Below are positions 7,255 through 13,608 of a stretch of DNA of 16,965 bases, in pieces. Positions within the stretch are counted from its first letter, which is position 1; each line of letters begins with the position of its first letter. Under the pieces are notes generated by a model. The model had not been told where the DNA came from and searched no databases. It was given only the letters and a program-made list of their open reading frames with translations. This stretch comes from Spirochaetales bacterium (lineage in GTDB: Bacteria; Spirochaetota; Spirochaetia; Sphaerochaetales; Sphaerochaetaceae). Location: positions 1-16,965 of the forward strand of contig JALFYG010000166.1 in NCBI GenBank assembly GCA_022784805.1, in the 5' to 3' direction. The translations under genes were made by a program, and so were the position numbers.

Positions 7255-8771
7255 TTTGCCCTGCCGTAGAGTTTTGAGTAGTACTTAATACCATCCAAGG
7301 AAGGAGAAGTAATATCTTCTTTCTTCATCTTCCAGGACCAGTTGGATGTACCGCAGGTGGAAGGAACGTTCATTCTTGCTTCCTCTCCCAAGCCCAGGAT
7401 ATCCTGCATTGGGAAGATTACCCACATGGCGTTACTCATCAAAAGGGCTCTGATCATCTTCCAGAGTACTTCTTCATCACTACACTCGAAGTATCTTCTG
7501 ATAACGTCCTTAGTCCTGTCATCGAGAGTGTTATACCAACCGACAGTAGTATTGTTATCGTGGGTGCCAGTATATGCCACCGATACTTCTCCGATATTAT
7601 GGATCAAATAATCATTGGTTGTATCGAACTCGCCTTCATCATTGAAGCCAAAGGCAAACTGAAGAATCTTCATGCCAGGAAGCTTGTTATCATCTCTGAG
7701 AGCCTCGACTTCAGGAGTTATGACTCCCAAGTCCTCTGCAATGATAGGAAGGCTGTCACCAAACTCTTTCTTGACTCTATCGAAGAACTTCTGGCCCGGT
7801 CCCTTGACCCATTCGCCGTTCATGGCTGTGTCTTCGCCTTTTGGAACTCTCCAATATGCCTCGAAGCCTCTGAAGTGGTCGATTCTGATAACATCGGCAA
7901 GTCTGAAGTTTGCCTTTATTCTCTTGATCCACCAATCATATCCGTCTTTTTCCATCTCATCCCAGTTGTAGAGAGGATTGCCCCAAAGCTGGCCTGTGGC
8001 TGAGAAGGCATCAGGTGGAACACCTGCAGATGCTTCCTGGACACAGTTCTCATCGAACTGCAAGAGCTTTGTATTGGTCCAAGCGTCTACGCTGTCTGAA
8101 GCCACGAAGATCGGGATGTCTCCAACGATCTCAACACCCTTTTCGTTGGCATAACTCTTAAGCTTATCCCACTGGGTGAAGAAGAAGTACTGAAGGACAC
8201 AGTAGATGTCCACAAGATTCTTCTGTTCCTTTCTTGCCTTGTCCATGGCCTTCTTCTCTCTTGTCCTGAGATCCTTAGGCCACTCGCTGAACCATCTTGA
8301 GTCATTGTACTTGGCACAGAGGGCCTGGAAGAGTGCATAGTCTTCAAGCCACCAGCCTTCTTCCTTTCTAAAGGCCAAGAAGTCATCCATATCCTCTTTA
8401 TCTGCAGAGGAAAGGAAATTAGCTGCAGCCTTAAAAAGAAGTGGCATCTTCAGTTTTCTTGCCTCGCCATAGTCGACTCTGTCACTTTCTTTTGCCTTTA
8501 CAAGCACATCCTCTACATAAAGCCATCCCTTTAAGAAGAGTGCCTTTGGGGAAATGAAGAGTTCATTTCCAGCAAATGCAGAGCGGGCTGCATAAGGGCT
8601 GTCTCCGAAGCCTGTTGGGCCTGTTGGCAGGATCTGCCAGAGAGAAATACCTTTCTCGCTGATTGAATCGACAAACTTATATGCCTCGTCTCCCAGATCC
8701 CCTACTCCATACTGTGATGGCAGGGATATTATGTGAAGGAGAACACCTGTTTTTCTTTCTCTATGTTCCAT
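7251..8771 (-). CDS. malQ: 4-alpha-glucanotransferase (amylomaltase, GH77)
   Basis: MalQ transfers maltosyl or longer glucan segments between maltodextrins in the cytoplasm, for maltose or glycogen metabolism. The 506-residue protein matches GH77 throughout: GVLLHIISLPSQYGVGDLG near the start, Asp298 as nucleophile (VIRIDHFRG), Glu346 as general acid/base (IIAEDLG) and Asp405 as transition-state stabiliser (TGTHDNNT). MNVPSTCGTSNWSW near the C-terminus is also typical. Length is that of bacterial amylomaltases of the Thermus type. It is the first gene of an overlapping operon with rsmE and the nitroreductase. There is no Shine-Dalgarno, and TATAAT lies 6 bases before the ATG, suggesting a leaderless mRNA. 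Confidence 0.97.
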   Translation of the reverse strand: MEHRERKTGVLLHIISLPSQYGVGDLGDEAYKFVDSISEKGISLWQILPTGPTGFGDSPYAARSAFAGNELFISPKALFLKGWLYVEDVLVKAKESDRVDYGEARKLKMPLLFKAAANFLSSADKEDMDDFLAFRKEEGWWLEDYALFQALCAKYNDSRWFSEWPKDLRTREKKAMDKARKEQKNLVDIYCVLQYFFFTQWDKLKSYANEKGVEIVGDIPIFVASDSVDAWTNTKLLQFDENCVQEASAGVPPDAFSATGQLWGNPLYNWDEMEKDGYDWWIKRIKANFRLADVIRIDHFRGFEAYWRVPKGEDTAMNGEWVKGPGQKFFDRVKKEFGDSLPIIAEDLGVITPEVEALRDDNKLPGMKILQFAFGFNDEGEFDTTNDYLIHNIGEVSVAYTGTHDNNTTVGWYNTLDDRTKDVIRRYFECSDEEVLWKMIRALLMSNAMWVIFPMQDILGLGEEARMNVPSTCGTSNWSWKMKKEDITSPSLDGIKYYSKLYGRAK

Positions 8772-8777
8772 ATCTTT

Positions 8778-8807
8778 ATTATAAACACAATGAGGTGTCT
8801 AAGGGAA
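8778..8807 (-). promoter_or_regulatory. malQ promoter with probable leaderless start
   Basis: On the minus strand a perfect TATAAT occupies 8783-8778 and the ATG begins at 8771, leaving only AAAGAT between them. The best -35 candidate is TTCCCT (8807-8802) with an 18-base spacer, which is a poor match. No Shine-Dalgarno precedes the ATG. Confidence 0.4.
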
Positions 8808-8880
8808 CATCAAAGCCATTGGAGTGTTATCTTCAAAGCTCTTCAAAAGCTTAAAAATAATTTCTTTTCGCTCTATTCTT

Positions 8881-8907
8881 TTGACTATTTTAGCTTTTTC
8901 TGATAAA
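8881..8907 (+). promoter_or_regulatory. Possible carD promoter
   Basis: TTGACT (8881-8886) is a good -35 and GATAAA (8902-8907) a moderate -10, with a short 15-base spacer. The ATG chosen for carD lies 9 bases after the -10. This sits in the 145-bp divergent region between malQ and carD, where I see no other gene. Confidence 0.3.
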
Positions 8908-8916
8908 CATAAATAT

Positions 8917-9411
8917 ATGACATACACAGAATTATCTAAAAACTTCAATGTAAGGGAAATGGTTGTTTATCCATCTTTCGGCATATGCAATATTCAGGAA
9001 AAAGAAGAAAGAAACGGCTGTTTCTACATTAAATTGGAGTCCTTGAGAGATAGTTCAACAGTCCTGGTCCCGGAGGACAAAGCTTCTGAATTGGGACTGA
9101 GACATCTGGAGAGCAGAGAAAATGTAGAGAAGGCATTGTCTCTTCTTTCTGACAACACACACATCAATGCATCAGACTGGAAGCAGAGATTAAATGAAAA
9201 CCAAGTCCTATTGAAAGAAGGAACTTTGGAAGGCTCTGCAAAGGTAGTCAACCATCTTTATAGAAGACAGAAGACAAAAACTCTTCCTACTATGGAAAGA
9301 AAGCTTTATGACACTGCTCTCTCTCGCCTTCTTGACGAATCTGCTGTAGTATTGGATAAAGACAACAGGGAGATGAGAAAGATTGTTTTTTCTAGACTAG
9401 AGAATGTCTGA
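8917..9411 (+). CDS. CarD-family RNA polymerase-binding transcription factor
   Basis: CarD proteins bind the RNA polymerase beta subunit through a Tudor-like N-terminal domain and stabilise open promoter complexes. From the ATG at 8917 the product has 164 residues. FNVREMVVYPSFGICNIQEK at about 10-29 is the CarD interaction domain, followed by IKLES, VLVPEDKASELGLR and a mainly helical C-terminal half (about 75-160) as in the family. The frame is open back to a GTG at 8824, but the 31 extra residues are hydrophobic, not CarD-like, and have no ribosome binding site, so I chose the later start. No Shine-Dalgarno precedes 8917 either. The stop overlaps ispDF by 8 bp (ATGTCTGA), implying coupled translation. 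Confidence 0.88.
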   Translation: MTYTELSKNFNVREMVVYPSFGICNIQEKEERNGCFYIKLESLRDSSTVLVPEDKASELGLRHLESRENVEKALSLLSDNTHINASDWKQRLNENQVLLKEGTLEGSAKVVNHLYRRQKTKTLPTMERKLYDTALSRLLDESAVVLDKDNREMRKIVFSRLENV

Positions 9412-10552
9412 TGATTTTGCACTAATTCTAACAGCAGCGGGTAAAAGCGAACGATTTAATAATGGAGAAAAGGGAGAGAAGAAAGAATACTCCCTCATTC
9501 ATGGTAAGAGTGTAATAAGGATGGCTCTCGATGCCTTCCTGTCCTTCCCTGAACTAAAGCACGTCGTAATCACTGTCCCAGAAAATGGGGAAGAAGATAT
9601 GAAGTCCTCTTTGGGTGAAATTGAAAGAGATATACCAATTTCCTTCATCCAAGGGGGAAGCACCCGAACTGAATCCATATCTCATGCTATGAGTTATCTT
9701 TCTTCATATAATGACTACTCTCTTATCGCCATCCATGATGGTGCAAGGCCCTTTGTAGACAGAAACATAATATGTAGATGTCTTGATGCTGCAAAGACTT
9801 ATGGTGGAGCCATTCCCGGCATTAGAGTAAGCGATGCCATGAAGAGAGCAGATAGCGAAGGCCTTGTGGAAACAAGTGTGGATCGTAACAGAGTATGGAG
9901 AATACAGACACCTCAGATCTTTCAGAGAGATAGAATCATCTCAGCCTATGCTTCCCTAAAAAAAGAAGAGAGCTTTGATGACGACGCTTCCCTCTTCTCT
10001 TCACGTGGCGGAAGCGTGAAGATAGTGGAAGGCGATGAGAAAAATATAAAGATCACTTGGAAAAGTGACCTGAAGAGAAATAAAGATAAAATGAGAATAG
10101 GTTTTGGTAACGATATACATAGGCTGGAGGAAGGAAGAAAACTATATCTAGGCGGTGTCCTTCTCGACTACGAAAAGGGAGAAGTGGCCCACTCTGACGG
10201 GGACGTGCTCCTTCATGCTGTAATTGATGCCATTCTTGGGGCCAAAGCCATGAGCGACATCGGTACATTCTTCCCTCCTGAAGAGAAGAAATGGAAGGAT
10301 GCTGACTCAAAGGAGCTACTCGCTACCATCCTCTCAATCACAAAGCCTTCTATCATTAATCTGGATGCAACTATTACTCTGGAGAAATACAAGCTTAATC
10401 CACATATAAGAAAGATAAGAGAGAGCCTAGCGTCTCTTCTCGCCATTCCTATGGAATCTGTAAGTATAAAAGCCAAGACAAACGAGGGCTTGGATGCTCT
10501 TGGAAAAGGTGACGCTATAAAGGCAGAGGTGGTGGTTCTCTTGGAAGAATAA
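9404..10552 (+). CDS. ispDF: Bifunctional IspD-IspF (MEP isoprenoid pathway)
   Basis: This 382-residue fusion catalyses two steps of the methylerythritol phosphate pathway: cytidylylation of MEP (IspD) and cyclisation of CDP-ME 2-phosphate to MEcPP (IspF). IspD occupies about 1-225, with LILTAAGKSERF at 8-19 and KKEY for CTP binding, IHDGARPFVD at 110-119 and RIQTPQIF. IspF occupies about 230-382, beginning MRIGFGNDIHRL. Its zinc ligands are Asp237, His239 and His271, with AHSDGDVLLH, DIGTFFPP and the C-terminal KTNEGLDALGKGDAI motif. The Met at 230 marks the ancestral IspF start, but no stop separates the halves. Fused IspDF is known in Treponema and Campylobacterota, among others. It overlaps carD by 8 bp; 66 bp separate it from the rpn gene. 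Confidence 0.96.
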   Translation: MSDDFALILTAAGKSERFNNGEKGEKKEYSLIHGKSVIRMALDAFLSFPELKHVVITVPENGEEDMKSSLGEIERDIPISFIQGGSTRTESISHAMSYLSSYNDYSLIAIHDGARPFVDRNIICRCLDAAKTYGGAIPGIRVSDAMKRADSEGLVETSVDRNRVWRIQTPQIFQRDRIISAYASLKKEESFDDDASLFSSRGGSVKIVEGDEKNIKITWKSDLKRNKDKMRIGFGNDIHRLEEGRKLYLGGVLLDYEKGEVAHSDGDVLLHAVIDAILGAKAMSDIGTFFPPEEKKWKDADSKELLATILSITKPSIINLDATITLEKYKLNPHIRKIRESLASLLAIPMESVSIKAKTNEGLDALGKGDAIKAEVVVLLEE

Positions 10553-10618
10553 GGGGCAATATCCTACTTTTTGAACAAATTCGGGGAAAAACGCGTTATA
10601 GAAGTAAGGAGATAACAA

Positions 10619-11242
10619 ATGCCCCCGAATGACTCAATACTTTCAAAAGTCCATAAAATGCCAATCGTTGCCGATTTCAAGTTCAGGCGTTTCTTTGCAA
10701 AAGATACTCCCGAAGCGCATCATATCATTAAAGAACTCTTGAAAGTCTGTATACCTGGAATAAAGAGGATAAAGAGAATCATTAGCCAGAAACACGTATA
10801 TGACGATGATCAAAGTGAGAATGTCACTGACCTGGAGGTGGAAACAGATGAAGGCGAAGAGATTTGGATTGAAATGCAGCGATGGAACAAAAACAAAGAC
10901 GAGATTGCGCTTCTACGCTGGGAGAAGCTTCGATTATCAATGATTGAAAACCATAAAGATAAGAAGTGTTTCCTGGTAGTTCTCTTTGACACAAGAGAAG
11001 GAGGAAAGGACGTGTGGGGAGATTTTTTAGACAGAGAGTCTTCTTTCTATTCTATGGCAGACTCTCAATCCTCAGGCAACAAAGGAGAATCACCCTTTCC
11101 TTCAATTGCCAAAGGGGTTATCATACTTATGAACATAAATAAGTTAAGCGAAAGAAAAGATGAGGTAGGCGATATTTGTCGTGATCTATTGACTCCTGGA
11201 GGAAATGTCTTGACAAATAGCGCCATGGAGAAGCAAAGATAA
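10619..11242 (+). CDS. Rpn-family (PDDEXK_2) nuclease, lacking its C-terminal domain through an early stop
   Basis: Rpn proteins are recombination-promoting DNA endonucleases related to a PD-(D/E)XK transposase-like family, some acting as toxic antiphage proteins. The 207-residue product has the typical start (ILSKVHKMPIVADFKFRRFF) and the family's D...ExQ active site at Asp71, Glu85 and Gln87 (EMQRW). It continues to LLTPGGNVLTNSAMEKQR and then meets UAA. The family normally continues for another 70-100 residues of coiled coil and a small C-terminal domain. That missing part is encoded right after in another frame (see 11274-11471): skipping T11240 gives KKYLQKKRRKKMCQYVRDIVD and a joined length of about 283. 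A strong AAGGAG lies 7 bases before the ATG. Whether the truncated protein is active is unknown. Confidence 0.8.
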   Translation: MPPNDSILSKVHKMPIVADFKFRRFFAKDTPEAHHIIKELLKVCIPGIKRIKRIISQKHVYDDDQSENVTDLEVETDEGEEIWIEMQRWNKNKDEIALLRWEKLRLSMIENHKDKKCFLVVLFDTREGGKDVWGDFLDRESSFYSMADSQSSGNKGESPFPSIAKGVIILMNINKLSERKDEVGDICRDLLTPGGNVLTNSAMEKQR

Positions 11243-11273
11243 AAAGTATTTACAAAAAAAGCGGAGAAAGAAA

Positions 11274-11471
11274 ATGTGCCAATATGTCAGAGATATCGTT
11301 GATTCAGAAAAAGCAGAGTTGATTGCTAGAAATGAAGATTTAACTGCTAGGAATGAAGGCTTAACCAACACTGTAATCTTTGCAGTTAATTCAATGCGTT
11401 CCAAAGGAATGACAGACCAGGAAATAGCTGTCGCTTTCAACCTTTCTTTAAGTGAAGTTAAAGCTATTTAA
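11274..11471 (+). CDS. Stand-alone Rpn C-terminal domain, copy 1 (RpnS-like small protein)
   Basis: This 65-residue product starts MCQYVRDIVDSEKAELIARN and ends with a small helical motif (RSKGMTDQEIAVAFNLSLSEVKAI). It corresponds to the C-terminal segment of full-length Rpn/PDDEXK_2 proteins. The frame is open back into the end of the nuclease gene, so it may be the detached tail of that gene. However, it also has its own well-placed GGAG (11263-11266), 7 bases before the ATG, and so could be translated independently. In enterobacterial rpn genes a short protein made from an internal start covers this same domain and inhibits the nuclease; a similar antitoxin role here is inference. A heptad is duplicated internally (ARNEDLT / ARNEGLT). 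Confidence 0.65.
   Translation: MCQYVRDIVDSEKAELIARNEDLTARNEGLTNTVIFAVNSMRSKGMTDQEIAVAFNLSLSEVKAI
11325..11366 (+). repeat. 21-bp tandem duplication in copy 1
   Basis: GCTAGAAATGAAGATTTAAC(T) is followed at once by GCTAGGAATGAAGGCTTAAC(C). The two 21-base units encode one coiled-coil heptad each, ARNEDLT and ARNEGLT. Copy 2 (11511-11699) has only one such unit. Confidence 0.8.
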
Positions 11472-11510
11472 GATTTTATTTCTGAACAATAAAAGGAATT
11501 ATCGTAAAAG

Positions 11511-11699
11511 ATGGATATGTACATTAGAGATATCGTTGATTCAGAAAATGCAGAGTTGATTGCTAAAAATGAAGACTTAACCAACACTGTAATCTGTGCG
11601 GTAAATTCACTGCGTTCCAAAGGGATAACTAACCAAGAAATAGCGGAGTATCTGCATGTTCCTGTGAGTGAGATAGAAGCAATTCCGACTTCGATTTGA
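11511..11699 (+). CDS. Stand-alone Rpn C-terminal domain, copy 2 (tandem duplicate)
   Basis: The 62-residue product is a close relative of copy 1: MDMYIRDIVDSENAELIAKN, one heptad instead of two, TNTVI, AVNS, RSKG and QEIA shared, and a diverged end (SEIEAIPTSI). An in-frame UAA at 11505-11507 immediately precedes it, so it is a separate gene, not an extension. An AAAAGGAA lies 12 bases upstream of the ATG, a somewhat distant Shine-Dalgarno. The duplicated part begins almost exactly at the start codon of copy 1, so the small ORF behaves as a unit. A terminator follows at 11719. It could be a decaying duplicate, but the reading frame is intact. Confidence 0.6.
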   Translation: MDMYIRDIVDSENAELIAKNEDLTNTVICAVNSLRSKGITNQEIAEYLHVPVSEIEAIPTSI

Positions 11700-11718
11700 C
11701 ACTAACATATATTTTGTC

Positions 11719-11744
11719 AGGCATGGGTTTAATTCTCCATGCCT
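11719..11744 (+). terminator. Rho-independent terminator of the rpn cluster
   Basis: AGGCATGG (11719-11726) pairs with CCATGCCT (11737-11744) around a 10-base loop, and TTTATTATAAT follows. The T-rich tail also contains the -10 of the next gene. Confidence 0.7.
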
Positions 11745-11755
11745 TTTATTATAAT
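11728..11755 (+). promoter_or_regulatory. Promoter of the prephenate dehydratase lipoprotein gene
   Basis: A perfect TATAAT (11750-11755) stands 32 bases before the ATG at 11788. The -35 candidate TTTAAT (11728-11733, 16-base spacer) is weak and lies inside the loop and stem of the preceding terminator. A strong GGAGGA (11779-11784) follows as ribosome binding site. Confidence 0.45.
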
Positions 11756-11787
11756 GATGCCCATGAATATCTGATGATGGAGGAATT

Positions 11788-12681
11788 ATGAAAGTAAAAT
11801 CTATAATGCCAATTGTACTATCTTTGCTTCTTTTGTTTTCCTGCTCTACAGCAAGGACAATAGAGAAAGAGATTATCATTCCAGAAGACACCGTCGTCTC
11901 ATACCTTGGCCCTGCAGGCACATACACAGAAGAAGCTTCAAAGCTGTTCTTCCCCACCTATGTAGAGTTCACTCCATCATCAACAGTACAGGTCAGCATT
12001 GAGAATATCTCAGCTGGTATCTCCGACTATGCTGTAGTCCCGATTGAGAACACTATCGGAGGACCTGTCTACTCATACATAAACCTTTTACTTGAAAACG
12101 AGAACCTTGTGATCATTGGAGAAGTTGAACTCCCTATCAGACAAGCACTTCTTGCAAAAGAAAGCACTGAAGTGGATGAAATCACAACCATCTATTCTCA
12201 TCCACAGGGTATAGCCCAAGGAAAAGCTTGGATGGAGGTAAATACACCTGAAGCGGAAATCATTGAAGTGTCCAGTACAGCTGAAGGCGCAAGAATAGTA
12301 TCTGAAAGTGATGAAAAATGGGCTGCCGTCGCCTCCTCCGCCGCTGCAGATGTATACGGGCTATCTGTACTTGAGAAAGGCATCCAACAGAATGAGAGCA
12401 ACAAAACAAGATTCTATGTGGTGACTGAAGGAGAGGCAGATGAAACTGGAGAAAGAATGGTTTTCTCCATAAAGGGAAAGGCTGAAGACTTAGGCAAGAT
12501 CCTCTCAAAGATGGATAAACTTGGACTCTCTCTTATCTCTATCCACGATATTAATCTTAAGACAGAACTGGGAGAGTATGTGTTTCTCATAGAGTGTACA
12601 CCTGGAGACGCTGCTCTCTACAATAAGCTCTTAAACAATCAAACAGAAATGAGATGGTTTGGCGCCTTTGACACTATCTAA
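11788..12681 (+). CDS. Prephenate dehydratase-like lipoprotein with degenerate ACT domain
   Basis: Prephenate dehydratase turns prephenate into phenylpyruvate for phenylalanine synthesis and is normally cytoplasmic. This 297-residue protein has the catalytic domain (about 36-213): GPAGTYTEEA at 41-50, PIENTIGGPV at 85-94, SHPQ at 137-140 and the catalytic TRF at 207-209. An ACT-like domain spans about 224-296. Unusually it begins with a lipoprotein signal: basic MKVK, a hydrophobic stretch, and lipobox LFSC with Cys19. It should therefore be exported and lipid-anchored. In the ACT domain the usual phenylalanine-binding ESRP is replaced by HDIN (253-256), so feedback inhibition is probably lost. 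There is no chorismate mutase domain and no neighbouring aromatic pathway gene. It may be a true periplasmic dehydratase or a repurposed binding protein. Confidence 0.87.
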   Translation: MKVKSIMPIVLSLLLLFSCSTARTIEKEIIIPEDTVVSYLGPAGTYTEEASKLFFPTYVEFTPSSTVQVSIENISAGISDYAVVPIENTIGGPVYSYINLLLENENLVIIGEVELPIRQALLAKESTEVDEITTIYSHPQGIAQGKAWMEVNTPEAEIIEVSSTAEGARIVSESDEKWAAVASSAAADVYGLSVLEKGIQQNESNKTRFYVVTEGEADETGERMVFSIKGKAEDLGKILSKMDKLGLSLISIHDINLKTELGEYVFLIECTPGDAALYNKLLNNQTEMRWFGAFDTI

Positions 12682-12700
12682 TTAAAGCTTCAAGCATTGT

Positions 12701-12721
12701 GGTCTTCTTTTAAAGAAGGCC
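12701..12721 (+). terminator. Likely terminator of the prephenate dehydratase gene
   Basis: GGTCTTC (12701-12707) pairs with GAAGGCC (12715-12721), including one T·G wobble, with further T-A pairs inside. ATTTCTTT follows. It lies 20 bases after the stop codon. Confidence 0.5.
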
Positions 12722-12752
12722 ATTTCTTTGACCCTTTTTATCATTCAAAGAT

Positions 12753-12771
12753 TTAAACATAATATGTTTAA
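12753..12771. repeat. Perfect 19-base AT-rich palindrome in the convergent gap
   Basis: TTAAACATA-A-TATGTTTAA has 9-base perfect arms around one central base. It lies between the two facing terminators in the 151-bp gap between convergent genes. A protein site or a cruciform-prone spacer are both possible; no function can be assigned. Confidence 0.6.
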
Positions 12772-12789
12772 GTCCTTTTATTGTAAGAA

Positions 12790-12813
12790 AATCCCCACAT
12801 TTCTGCGGGGACT
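12790..12813 (-). terminator. Strong terminator of the EF-G / P-loop NTPase transcript
   Basis: On the minus strand AGTCCCCGCA, a GAAA tetraloop and TGTGGGGATT form a 10-pair stem with two G·U wobbles, followed by TTCTTAC. The wobbles are usable only in the minus-strand RNA, which supports this orientation. It lies about 20 bases past the stop at 12833. Confidence 0.75.
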
Positions 12814-12832
12814 CTTAGTGTTTTATAACAAC

Positions 12833-13546
12833 TTAGTTATGTTCAGCGATAAGCATTGTCTTAGGGTTGAGAGCAACCTTTGCTGGCTTTGGAACATTCT
12901 CACCATGAGCTCTGACAACTGTCATGTTGACCTTGTCTGCCTTCTCATTAAACTTGAGAGCAACAAGAACGTCGATAAGTGGGAAATACTTCTCAAGTGT
13001 GTTTGGAACACCATACTCATCGAATACGACATCAGGGCGTACAGGAGATACTGCAAACCAAACTTCGATGTTCATTCTCTTTGCAAATTCCTTGATCTTT
13101 GCAATGTCATCTTCGCTGGCGATTGTGAGCTTGAAGCCGTCGAAAAGAACAGCGTCAGCACTGAATGCGCCATGGCTGATGAGAGCCTCGAGGGAAGCAA
13201 GAACTTTCTCGATTGCAACCTGCTCCTGAGAGAAGTTCATGACAACTCTGTTGGAGAGAATCTGCTCATACACTTCGTTTGCATCATCAAGAGAATTGTT
13301 CTCGACAATTTCTCTGTAGACTTCTTTGTACCAGTTAATCACATGCTCTACGTTGCCAGAGAAGGAAACGTGAATGACGTGTTCGCCCTTGAAGAGCTTA
13401 TCTGTAGCGATGTGGACCAGGCATGCTGTCTTTCCGACACCCTTCTTGGATACGATTACACCAAGATTGCCCTTTCCAAGTCCGCCGTTTATGGAATCTT
13501 CGAAAACCCTCAAAGGGCTTACGCTATTTAGCTGCTTTAAATCCAT
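12833..13546 (-). CDS. P-loop NTPase, RecA/KaiC-like, unknown function
   Basis: From the ATG at 13546 the product has 237 residues. A Walker A-type loop, SKKGVGKT (33-40), follows a beta strand (LGVIV). A Walker B-like strand ends in Asp136 (DAVLFDGF), and the spacing resembles RecA/KaiC-type ATPases. The first position of the loop is Ser rather than the consensus Gly. I do not recognise a named family. The frame is open to 13591, giving 15 more residues, but GGAGGA (13558-13553) sits just before the ATG at 13546, so that start is preferred. It lies 62 bp downstream of the EF-G gene on the same strand, with a hairpin in the gap, and ends at a strong terminator. A link to translation is suggested only by position. 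Confidence 0.75.
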   Translation of the reverse strand: MDLKQLNSVSPLRVFEDSINGGLGKGNLGVIVSKKGVGKTACLVHIATDKLFKGEHVIHVSFSGNVEHVINWYKEVYREIVENNSLDDANEVYEQILSNRVVMNFSQEQVAIEKVLASLEALISHGAFSADAVLFDGFKLTIASEDDIAKIKEFAKRMNIEVWFAVSPVRPDVVFDEYGVPNTLEKYFPLIDVLVALKFNEKADKVNMTVVRAHGENVPKPAKVALNPKTMLIAEHN

Positions 13547-13574
13547 GTTGGTTCCTCCGGATAATTCAATTCTA

Positions 13575-13600
13575 CCACACACAGCTTTCACCGTGTGTGG
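13575..13600 (-). promoter_or_regulatory. Intercistronic hairpin between the EF-G and NTPase genes
   Basis: CCACACAC (13600-13593, minus strand) pairs with GTGTGTGG (13582-13575), extended inward by a G·U wobble and a G-C pair. No T-run follows on this strand. It lies just after the EF-G stop and before the GGAGGA of the next gene. It could be a processing or 3'-end-protecting stem that sets different levels of the two products; termination looks unlikely. Confidence 0.5.
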
Positions 13601-13608
13601 AATTTGAA

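Noticed and set aside
8824..8916. Upstream GTG start extending CarD by 31 residues
   Set aside because: The extra residues are hydrophobic, do not belong to the family and have no ribosome binding site. A promoter-like TTGACT lies inside them.
12728..13531. A 267-codon plus-strand open frame opposite the P-loop NTPase
   Set aside because: It runs through two terminators and antisense to a gene with a good start and Walker motif. No recognisable domain.
13547..13591. Upstream start adding 15 residues to the P-loop NTPase
   Set aside because: GGAGGA is correctly placed for the ATG at 13546, and the added residues would be translated through the intercistronic hairpin.
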